A program made the position numbers and the translations under genes. Of a DNA stretch of 64,000 bases, positions 55,239 through 64,000 are shown piece after piece. The stretch is from NCBI RefSeq assembly GCF_918797505.1, contig NC_092794.1, forward strand, positions 66,625,345 to 66,689,344, in the 5' to 3' direction. Source of the stretch: Bemisia tabaci (lineage: Eukaryota > Arthropoda > Insecta > Hemiptera > Aleyrodidae). How positions within the stretch are numbered: position 1 is the first letter of the stretch; each line of letters begins with the position of its first letter. The notes beneath the pieces are model-generated. The model had not been told where the DNA came from. It was given only the letters and a program-made list of their open reading frames with translations, and ran no database searches.

Positions 55239-56278
55239 TATAATATGGATAAGCCCGAACAAAATTGAGCGAAAGTTCAGTTTTTTTATACTGAAGACCT
55301 CCTTTAAAACCCTGACCTTCCAAAGTGGTAGTGCTTAGAGGTCCAAGAAACGCCTAAGATTCAACTATACCCATTCCTGAAGCATGCCAATCCAGATCAT
55401 CCATCATTCAGTAGCGTCTATGACTAATTACGCTCGTTGCATCGACGGCGCTGTTTTCCATTAGTGAGGGCCGGAGCGCTAATGATGAATCAAAATAAAA
55501 GCGGGCCGATTTCACCCGGGTCAAAGTGTCTGTCCTCATAATGTCTCGTGCCTTTACAAATGTTCCCTGCATGTTCGCTGATCTCTCTGTTTAGATCTTG
55601 CGCTTGTCGTGCCTAAAATCGCTCGGTGAACTTGCGGTCTTTCTGCGGTAGTTCTACTCTAAGCTGCCCGGCTGCCGTGTTACCTAGGAGAGGATTAAGT
55701 GCAAAAACGGAGTTTTGAGTTCTACATAGACCGCACTATTCGGTTCATATTACCGTCCCCTCAGTTCTATAAAAACCGCATCTTTGGTTCATCCAACCAA
55801 GCTTGCATACTGCGCGCTCAACATGACCTGTTCGCCTTCAATTCTGAAGTAGGCAATGTGTGCGGCTTAAGAGTAGTAATAGTTGCTCGTAGCCATGTTC
55901 ATTTGCATTAACCATTGCATCAAATGAATATTATTCACTAACACTACACTATTTCGCACACGTTCTAACCAGTTTGTTTTCAAAATCAAAATAGACGATG
56001 TAAGTTACTTAGGAGCAGAAGTAGTCCCGTTACATGAATATGGCCACACTCATATATTTTAAAAGAAAAACGTCATGATGATGTAATTTATTAAAACAAT
56101 AAGGAATTTGTCCGGTAGGTGCCGATGAATAACTACATTTTGTGACTACTTTTTGTGAGTTTTTTATATGTTTGAACTTTGAAATGTAGTGTAAAATACT
56201 TGTTCGTTTGAAATCGTTACAGTTGTACCAATTTTTGAGAATAATATCTGGTTAGGAAAATGATAACGATAAATAATT
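55239..56278. other. Unannotated stretch
   Basis: A small CpG-containing part (55430-55520) then AT-rich DNA. No gene or repeat recognised. Confidence 0.4.
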
Positions 56279-56403
56279 GAACGTTTTTCTTCCAAACGGA
56301 ACTACGTGCACTTAGACGTGATCCCTGTTATGCATGCATTCTTACGGGTCTCAGGGCTCATGCCGTGATGGTAAAAATAGTTCCGATTGGCAGGAATACG
56401 TCC
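56279..56403. mobile_element. Family A MITE, diverged copy A9
   Basis: GAACGTTTTTCTTCCAAACGG to GATTGGCAGGAATACGTCC, with the reversed centre CCCTGTTATGCATGCATTCTTACG. The ends have drifted. Confidence 0.82.
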
Positions 56404-56525
56404 AATTTTTGTTTTAACAGTTGCTAGACACTTTGCCCAATTTTTTTTTTACCCGATACCTAGTTTGGCCAACAAATTTAATCCAAGTTACACTTTGGCC
56501 GTGTTGATCACTTTGCCCTTTTAGC

Positions 56526-56990
56526 ACCGCTAAAAATAAGGCAAACGAAGCCAACACAACATGGAAATAGAGTCCGAGAAAGTACTCGCTTTTTATGACG
56601 GCGCAGAGATACAACTATTCGTACTTGATGGACGTCCGTGCTGTATCTGAAAAATTGAAGGCGCGATGGCACGAGACGTGAACTCGCAATGCTCCGCTTT
56701 ATTCTGCCAATGAGGTGTCGTTCAGATTCGGGAGAAAAGTTAAAAAAGAGGCCCGAAGACATCTCTCGTACCTTCGGCTGTGTTACTCACATAGTGCTAG
56801 AAGTACCATTACGAATAAGACAAACGGAAACAAACACAATATGGAAATAGAGGGAGAGAAAGGATGCGCGTTTACGACGGCGCAGAGATACAACTATTCG
56901 TGCTTGATGGTTGTCCGTGTTGTATCTGTAAAATTGAAGGTGCGATGCGTGAACTCGCAATGCTCCGCTCCATGCGAATGTATGGTATTG
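56526..56990 (+). repeat. Tandem repeat N, cluster 3
   Basis: About 1.6 units with the same words as cluster 1 (GACGGCGCAGAGATACAACTA, TTCGGGAGAAAAGTTAAAAAAG, CACATAGTGCTAGAAG). The first unit is more diverged. On the minus strand the frame encodes the MSSGLFFNFSPESERHLI peptide also seen at 38172-38438. Confidence 0.85.
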
Positions 56991-57164
56991 ACTAATGTTG
57001 CACCGAACAGCGTATCTTTTTGAAGTAAAATTGTGCTCGGATGAGCTTTTTCCCTCTGTATTGAGTTTCCCAGTTTTCTTGATTTTAACGCACGTTGGCT
57101 AAATATCCAACTTACTGTCTAAATGATTCATGCGTCTACCGCAATCTTGTCATTTTCCCTCTGC

Positions 57165-57212
57165 CTTTCATTCCATCGCTTTGTCTATCAATTTCAATAA
57201 ACAGCCGGCAGG
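57165..57212. mobile_element. Family L terminal fragment L4
   Basis: ATCGCTTTGTCTATCAATTT then CAATAAACAGCC matches the right end of L2. No left end was found nearby, so it is a solo terminal remnant. Confidence 0.6.
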
Positions 57213-57239
57213 TTTACACTGGTTGGTGAGCATTACGCA

Positions 57240-57660
57240 TAAAAAGTGGGCAGAGCAAAAAAATTTCGTCGGTCCGACGAGCCGCGACACGGCGAGGCGA
57301 AGCCGCCCAAACCGGAATTTGCTCTTAGCGAGTCCATTAGTATTTTAACAACATTTACACGCGTGGATATTTTCCTCCCATTCCGAATTTCGCTCCCCTG
57401 TGCTTATATCTTAATAAACAATTAGAAACGAGAGAAAACGCAGAGCCCGGCTCGCGCGCAGGCGCAGCCCCGCCGGATCGGGCCAGGCTACTTTACAATC
57501 CGAGCACATGTTCGTGCCGATAGGAGGCTCCTGCATGCGCGACCAAACCGACCGGCCGACCACAGTCGCCGACTCTATCTCCTCGTAAAAACGTTGATGA
57601 TAACCGCTCTGCGTGTGTGGCCCTCCGCGCCGGAACTCGCTTGAGGCCAGAAATTTGGTC
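57240..57660. promoter_or_regulatory. CpG-rich unique island
   Basis: Two CpG-dense blocks (57268-57315 and 57440-57620), including GGCTCGCGCGCAGGCGCAGCC, flank a short AT-rich part. No repeat ends or protein family. Candidate regulatory region by composition only. Confidence 0.3.
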
Positions 57661-57880
57661 AAAAGCACTTTTTCGAGCTGTCTTGAGAGTGTAAAAAATT
57701 TAAGCGAGCTTAACGGCGAAAGTGACCTCGCACAAGGCTTGTATTATAGTGTTGAAGTGCGCCACTGATTTTGCAGGTGGGTCCGTCGAGAATTCTTCGC
57801 GTCGCATGAACATGCCCGAGGACGAAAAGAAAATCTGGGAGAAATTACCGATTTTTCTGGCAGTTGGTCATACACCGGAA

Positions 57881-58149
57881 CACTGGGAAAAAAAAAAAAA
57901 ACACATTGGATCTAGAGTCCAAACTTTTGAAAGCATTGACAAGAAAAAGGACTCTTGATTCAATCAGATTTAAGCTTAAATCAAAAGGAAATCCGCTCAA
58001 ATTAAGAGGAAATCCGCTCAAATTAAGAGGCTGGGTTCTTGATTTAAGCTTAAATCTGATTGAATCAAGAGTATTTTTTCTTGTCGATGTTTTTTAAAGT
58101 CTGGACTCTAGATCCAATGTGTGTGTGTTTGTGTTTTTTTTTTCCAGTG
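57881..58149. mobile_element. Family C CACTG-type MITE, copy C3, internal duplication
   Basis: CACTGGGAAAAAAAAAAAAAC to TTTTTTTTTCCAGTG with AA on both flanks (2-bp TSD). The segment GGAAATCCGCTCAAATTAAG occurs twice in tandem (57988 and 58011). The right T/G tract is expanded with GTGTGTG. Confidence 0.92.
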
Positions 58150-58679
58150 AAGTCTCGAGGAATATAATTGATTTTCCGTCAATGCTGATGATTTCACTGA
58201 TAATTTCACCGTATTTTGTGGAGATAAGTCGAAGAATCAGGGATCGCAATAAGATAACAGCGGTTTTCCTATGACTGGTTTTGAATTTTACCTTTTTTTC
58301 TTTCTAAATGCGCAAAGGAAAAATCCCACTTGCTAATATATGATCATATGAGGAACACGCAATGCATGATGTTTAAGGCGCGAAGCGTTACGAAGGGTTG
58401 GAACGGGAAGCAGTTGATGTAAAAAAGCTCAATTGACGTCATTGTGAAGTAAGGAAAACAAGCGCAAACTGCTTCGAGGATATGGAAGACAATTACAGTA
58501 TCTAACCGTTTACCACTTTCGGGACTTTACTAGAAATTTAAAGCAGACAAAAAGTACCCAGGATAATGACAAAAGTATTTCTAGAAATTTTTAGTGCTGA
58601 TGAGTTCGGGTCAAAATTTCTTCATGGAAGAAAGTGGACCCTTTCAGATCTACTTGGAGTGTTAGATGTTGTCTGTATG
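58150..58679. other. Unannotated stretch
   Basis: AT-rich, no recognised element. A frame starting at 58566 runs into D2 and is judged spurious. Confidence 0.4.
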
Positions 58680-58871
58680 TGCTGGAAAAGAAGTTCCGGC
58701 CATGGAAGTCGTACTTACGGGCTATGTAGATACACTGTCCGCGTTCCGTGCTCAGAGGCCGAAAATTCCGGGCTTGGCACCTGGAGCAATCGAGGTTACG
58801 GCTCCAGCACCCGGAACTTTCGGCCTACGATCCCGGAACGGACGGTATGTCCCGTAACTTTTTTTTCAGCG
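58680..58871. mobile_element. Family D CACTG-type MITE, copy D2
   Basis: TGCTGGAAAAGAAGTTCCGG to ACTTTTTTTTCAGCG. It has TACTTACGGGCTATGTAGATA, CAGAGGCCGAAAATTCCGGG and AGCACCCGGAACTTTCGGCC as in D1. No clear TSD. Confidence 0.8.
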
Positions 58872-59278
58872 CTAGGAAGTTTGAAGAGGAACCGTGACAT
58901 TTTCTCACAGAATGTTCACGGGCATTCGAGAAAACTTTTCGTGGACGCCATGAGGCAACGATGGATGATGGATGGCGACACGCGGTCAGTGAGTGAGTCG
59001 GTGCTAATTAACATGGATCAAGACAGAGGCGCGTTCTTTGCTTCGGAAGAGGCGCTGGCCGCTGGGCCCGAGCACCGGATATCCGTCGCGAACTCACCGT
59101 TTTTGATCCGGGCACCTCGATTGTCATCGTACTCGTAGTGGTCATCGTCTTCCTTGTTTCCTCAATTGACTAACAGTTTGTTGACATCGCCGCCGGATCA
59201 GCTGGTCACCGTTACACAGTGGGTCAAAATGAAAGTCATCATCACACATGAAAATTCAGTGATCAGCGTTTGCAATAA

Positions 59279-59486
59279 TTCGACCGCATTCAGCAGAAAG
59301 GAACATACATACAAGAGAACGGTTGTGCGGATTGTTTTGTTTTCAAGGAATTTACATCGTACTTTGCAGAAAATTCACTGAAATTTGCACAAAATTTGAA
59401 CAACCGTTTCTATGTAAAAAATTAAATTGCCGGATAAAATTTGGCAATAGCTAATGTGCCTTGGTTCCTTTTTGCTTGATACGGTC
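59279..59486. mobile_element. Family M MITE, copy M2
   Basis: CGACCGCATTCAGCAGAAAGG to CCTTTTTGCTTGATACGGTC, with AAATTGCCGGATAAAATTTGG and ATTCACTGAAATTTGCAC as in M1. The left arm is shortened. Confidence 0.8.
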
Positions 59487-60416
59487 TAATTTTTTCTCCA
59501 ATACGAAGAGTTGAAGACGTTTTCGTTCTCCATGCAAAGGCTGCAAAAGTGACTGAAGAAACTGATTGTTTCATACACGAACATTTATGTGCAATTTTTG
59601 TCTACAATTTTACTAATTTTTGTCTGTGGTTGGTGGAAAAGTCACTGAAGTTCTTAGTTCGAATTTTCTAACAGTTTCCTCGAGATAATGCTAAGGTCGG
59701 AAGGAAATTTTGGTTATGTGCTTTGAAGTAGTAACGTTCTTTTACTATGGAAACGACAATATGGCTGGTATCAGGATTTTTTTTGCCAAGCAAATTCAAG
59801 CAGCACATCTCTTTAAAAAGTGAATTTGTAATCGATGACAAGTCAAGTTTGTTTAAGTTTTTCTGGACTTGAAAAAACAAAATTACTTATTTTAAATCAC
59901 AAAGCATGTTTTACTTTTAAAAAATTTCTTTTCCTCAAAATTTTATCACTGTCATCAAAGAAATTTTTTTTCAAGTTCCAAATATATTTTTTAATTATTT
60001 TTTTTGTGTGTCCTCAAACCAGGCCATCCATCCTGGATCTTGGTTCTCAAAATTTGGCCTTCTTTGTGCGGTGGGATGACTCATCTCCACGTGATTTTTG
60101 GGAAACAATAGGACTGTTAGGCACGGGACCGATTCCGGAAATCCTCACCGATCTTGTGCGGAAGTCACTAACCGCTGACCAGGAGCTCAATGAGGGAGGG
60201 GGTGGGATGGGGGGGGGGGCTGGCGACGTCGGGACATCTAAGGTCGTCAACGTGCATCTCCGGTGATCAACGGGTGTACGATCATGCCGTCATGTTAAAC
60301 TCTTCAGTATGACAAAATCGGTATTTGGGCCACGTAGTCAATACAGTGTTGCTGGTTGCTAGGGACGATAATTTCTCCTCGAGTTCTATTGAACCGACTG
60401 ACAATACTACCAAGTC
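59487..60416. other. Unannotated stretch
   Basis: AT-rich to about 60000, then a G-rich segment (60195-60225). No gene or element recognised. Confidence 0.4.
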
Positions 60417-60578
60417 CAGAGGCGGATCCAGCAATTTGGCAACACCGGATTCCCTCCATTTAACCTTATGTTAATTAATCGATTCTTGTCGAAGCACCTG
60501 TCCCCTTCAAGAATCGATACATTTTCATAGGTTCAAATTGGGAAAAGCAATTTTGCCAATTTGCCGGATCCGCCAATG
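60417..60578. mobile_element. Family G hAT-type MITE, copy G3
   Basis: CAGAGGCGGATCCAGCAATT to AATTTGCCGGATCCGCCAATG. ACCAAGTC flanks both sides exactly (60409-60416 and 60579-60586). Perfect 8-bp TSD. Confidence 0.95.
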
Positions 60579-60923
60579 ACCAAGTCTGGAGTACATTTCA
60601 TTTTAGAGCTAGAGTTGCTCGCAAATAACCGGAGTGATTTGGGGGGGGGGGAGGAGAGGTATAGTCGTATGGATATCTTATAAAAAGGGATGGGGGTGCT
60701 GAAAAGGCAGCCAAAATGATTTCTTGATAATAGAATGGATCCTCAGTATTAATTAAATACTTCACGGTTACTGTTCATTGTTTTTGAAAGGACGCATTTC
60801 CTCCGCACGGTGGAAATCTTTGCGGCCGGATTCGTACACTCAAAAAAAGGTATGACTCTGAGACCCATAAAAAATGGCTCGGAGATCCATAATTTCTAAC
60901 CAAAGTGACTTACCGTCTACAGT

Positions 60924-62399
60924 AAAAAACAAAAATATGATTTTTGTACAAAATTTCGGCCCAATCCAAAAAATGTCACTAATTACCAAAAACAAAAAAA
61001 AAAAACAACAAAAAAAACCAGGCACCCAAAAAATATGATGGCAGTACCGTTTGGATTCATCATATAAAAGGAAATGATATCAAAATGGCCCAATTTTCTC
61101 TTTCATGCCCATGCAATATACCAAACACCCCAACTTTTTTCACAAAAAAAAAAAAAAAATAAATAAATACCTATAAGGTATGATGACCTGAACACGTTTA
61201 TTGGATCCATCGCTTTAAAGGAGTATGATATCAAATCGGCCCAACTTCTCTGAAATATGCCCATCTCGGATCAATAATTTTTTTGAGACCTTCCGACTCA
61301 TCGCTGAGGAGACACTGATCATTACTTGACCCTTAGTATATGTCCTTGTTTAGATGTCAAAGAGTTCCTTATGAGAACTGTAATGAATTTTTTTTCTTTG
61401 AAGAGATAAAATCAAAAAATCGTCATAAAATTGAAAAAAAAATTCGAAGAAAAAAAAAGGAATGGGCCGGCCGGCCGTACATACAAGTGGTAGATAATAT
61501 AGGGTGATTATCGTCTCTCTTTCACATATACATGAACAAGTATCATCGTCAAAAGGAGGATCAGTCCTTCTTGAAATCGTCATTGAAAGATAGACTGAAA
61601 GATATTCACACATGAGTGAACAACTTAACAACTTTCAAGCAATGCCATATTCTTTGTTTGTTTCTGATAGAAGGCCTTACAAACTACTGAACCTTGGCGT
61701 ATTATTGCGAATATTATGTGCCTCCTACTTACAATGCTTCTTTCTTAGCAACTTCATGGATGTTGGCAAGACCGGGTCGGTCACCCATGCCAAAATGTTG
61801 GGGCATACCAATGTATCTACATTTCCCCCCTTTTTTTTTGTACGTGCCGGCCGGCCCATTCCTTTTTTTTTCTTCGAATTTTTTTTTCAATTTTATGACG
61901 ATTTTTTGATTTTATCTCTTCAAAGAAAAAAAATTCATTACAGTTCTCATAAGGAACTCTTTGACATCTAAACAAGGACATATACTAAGGGTCAAGTAAT
62001 GATCAGTGTCTCCTCAGCGATGAGTCGGAAGGTCTCAAAAAAATTATTGATCCGAGATGGGCATATTTCAGAGAAGTTGGGCCGATTTGATATCATACTC
62101 CTTTAAAGCGATGGATCCAATAAACGTGTTCAGGTCATCATACCTTATAGGTATTTATTTATTTTTTTTTTTTTTTTTGTGAAAAAAGTTGGGGTGTTTG
62201 GTATATTGCATGGGCATGAAAGAGAAAATTGGGCCATTTTGATATCATTTCCTTTTATATGATGAATCCAAACGGTACTGCCATCATATTTTTTGGGTGC
62301 CTGGTTTTTTTTGTTGTTTTTTTTTTTTGTTTTTGGTAATTAGTGACATTTTTTGGATTGGGCCGAAATTTTGTACAAAAATCATATTTTTGTTTTTTT
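60924..62399. repeat. Very long inverted repeat, about 550-bp arms, 370-bp spacer
   Basis: The left arm (60924-61475) and right arm (61846-62399) are reverse complements. They differ visibly only in A/T-run lengths and a few bases. Landmarks: AAAAATATGATTTTTGTACA, ACGGTACTGCCATCATA, GTCAAGTAATGATCAGTGTC and the inner GGCCGGCCGGC. The unpaired spacer (61476-61845) has no recognised content. The identical peptides encoded in both arms on opposite strands are a consequence of the palindrome, not two genes. Confidence 0.95.
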
Positions 62400-63506
62400 G
62401 GAAGGATATCACGTATTTTTGGTATGACTTCTGCGAAGTATCAGGCAAAGAGAGTTCCCATTTTAAATTTAAAAGTTGTTCCCGCGGGCGCGAGGCAGAG
62501 AAGAAACGACCCCCCCCCCCCCCCTCGAAAGCGGCCCACCTTTTTTTAAGGAATTTCGTTCAAACCGCATGTCAATAATCTGTAATCGTTCTCGAGACAC
62601 CAGTAAGGAAGGATCCATATTTTTGGCACACCCTGTACGTCACAGAAAAAAAACCGCAGGTCAGTATTGAAATCGTGACAAAGTTGGGTCACTTGACGTA
62701 ATGCCTAATTCTCATTGGCTACGAACGATAGAAACTACAGTAAAGCGCATTGACTTATAACGCAATCTAGGTCGCGCGGTAGGTAAGACAGCTAGCGGGG
62801 TAAATCAGAGTAAAGACGCGCCTTCCGCTTGGTGGATACATCCGGATATACGAACGAAAAGTACCCGTATCAGGCAACGGCACTGGCATGACAGGCATTT
62901 CCATTGTCTCGGTCTCGGACTTGTTGGGTGTTGCTGAGTTGCCTATCGTCCCGCCTGAAGGGACTCTAGTCTCGCCGAAATTTCCTAATGCGCAGTCTAA
63001 GCCTTAGATAGTGCATAGAGAGGTTATGATACTTATGTTATTGTTTCGTTTGGAAATTTTGAATCGGGCTTGAGCAAAATAGCATCGCAATTTCAATTTC
63101 TCCTGGCTCCTGTCTCTTTTTCTATGTCATATTATTTCTGAAATTAATAACAGCATAACTTCTTGAATGGTTTTCTCATTGTACGCACGAAACATTTTCA
63201 ATTTTATGCTGCCCCGAGGAATAATACTTCCAAATGTGACCATTCTTGATTTTGCATGATTCCTTCTCTCTCTAGGTACCTTTTTCGTTGTGAGTGAGTT
63301 TTCTTTTATGATTCTCTGATTACTGAGGGCACAATGCTTGGGCACAATGTGCCTGAAACGAAAAGTTGCTACTTACTTGTTTACTATGTGCATTCCTATC
63401 CAGACATCATATGAAATCATCTTGGTACTTGCGTTAAATCTGTCCGTTCATAAGGAGATGGTATACAATAAACTTTAGTTGTGATGACATAAATTTTCTC
63501 AACTGC
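62400..63506. other. Unannotated stretch
   Basis: A C run (62511-62524) and moderately CpG-containing DNA to 63000, then AT-rich. No gene recognised. Confidence 0.4.
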
Positions 63507-63624
63507 ATGCTGATTATTGAAACTATGTCAGTACGACAAGGCAAGACAGCCCTATCTTAACCGTGCAATATATCGCATTTCGATCTCTTATCAGACTGCT
63601 TCAAACTTTCAATAATCGGCCTGC
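63507..63624. mobile_element. Family L-like MITE, short copy L5
   Basis: GCTGATTATTGAAACTATG and CAAACTTTCAATAATCGGC are imperfect inverted ends matching L2 termini; the interior is mostly deleted. Confidence 0.6.
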
Positions 63625-64000
63625 TGCAATGAAATCCTTTTATAGCTTTCATCATTATGATTCTCCATTTGGCCATTCTGGTCAACTAGAGTCCACAAAG
63701 ACACATTGACTTTAAACGCGCAACAGGGTGAAAGGGAGAGTGCCAGTTTAACTAATAATGGGTTTATTTTCAATGATAAAATTAACCAGTCTATTTACTG
63801 TCACACCTTCAAAGTGGGTGAATGTGTCAGGCAAGAACCATGATAATCAACAACTTCAGAGCTGCTCTTAATATAGGACTTCTATGTAATGTTCCATCTC
63901 CTGTGTACAGTAGGCACAAAACCAGGATTTACATTAGAGGCATCACCTGTGTTAAGGGATACCTTTTATGTCTTACATTATCCGACATTTTTTTTTTGGA
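63625..64000. other. Unannotated end of window
   Basis: No recognised feature. Confidence 0.4.

Noticed and set aside
58566..59138. 190-codon open frame
   Set aside because: Runs through the D2 transposon; the frame includes translated MITE sequence.
60840..62578. Pairs of identical peptides on opposite strands
   Set aside because: Produced by the two arms of the palindrome; Phe/Lys-rich from A/T runs, not paralogous genes.

Overview
This is a eukaryotic, arthropod-like genomic window: AT-rich, low in coding density and full of short non-autonomous DNA transposons. The mix of repeat families looks like a sap-sucking hemipteran. The whitefly Bemisia tabaci is my best guess from general recollection of its repeats, which I could not check. 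There is no operon structure, CRISPR array, rRNA gene or convincing second protein-coding gene.

The only gene I can support is the 3' part of an Iroquois-class (Iro/Irx; araucan-caupolican-mirror) TALE homeobox gene on the + strand. One exon (19686-19984) carries the homeodomain. A 5.95 kb intron follows, then a terminal exon (25936-26603) carrying the acidic/Ser-rich C-terminal region, a KPRIWSLADMA motif and the stop codon. The donor (AG|GTAAG) and acceptor (TTGCAG|) are canonical. Both boundaries are phase 1, so joining them makes a GAT (Asp) codon and keeps the frame open. The N-terminal exon(s) and promoter were not found and probably lie upstream of the window. A probable 3' UTR with an AATAAA at 27634 follows.

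The rest is gene-poor. This fits the cis-regulatory deserts known around Iroquois genes, but no enhancer can be proven here. The intron just upstream of the homeobox exon holds five CRE-like octamers (TGACGTCA and one-base variants) at exactly 24-bp spacing (19433-19536). CpG-rich unique islands occur at about 3.6, 54.0-54.3 and 57.2-57.7 kb, two of them with a GCGCATGCGC (NRF1-type) palindrome.

About 60 repeat copies fall into families defined by their termini and target-site duplications (TSDs): (i) CACTG...CAGTG elements with 2-bp TSDs (families B, C, J; D, K and U have similar ends); (ii) GGACGTATTTC elements with 4-bp TSDs (A); (iii) CTGCCGTGCTAAGG elements with 4-bp TSDs (F); (iv) hAT-type CAGTGGCG elements with 8-bp TSDs (G, H); (v) a Transib-like CACAGTG element with 5-bp CG-rich TSDs (I); (vi) a Mutator-like 719-bp element with 24-bp perfect TIRs and a 9-bp TSD; (vii) a piggyBac-like TTAA element; and (viii) foldbacks, including a 1.5-kb inverted repeat with about 550-bp arms at 60.9-62.4 kb. 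Several insertions are nested and give a relative chronology. Two 238-bp B copies 48.7 kb apart read as identical in opposite orientation.
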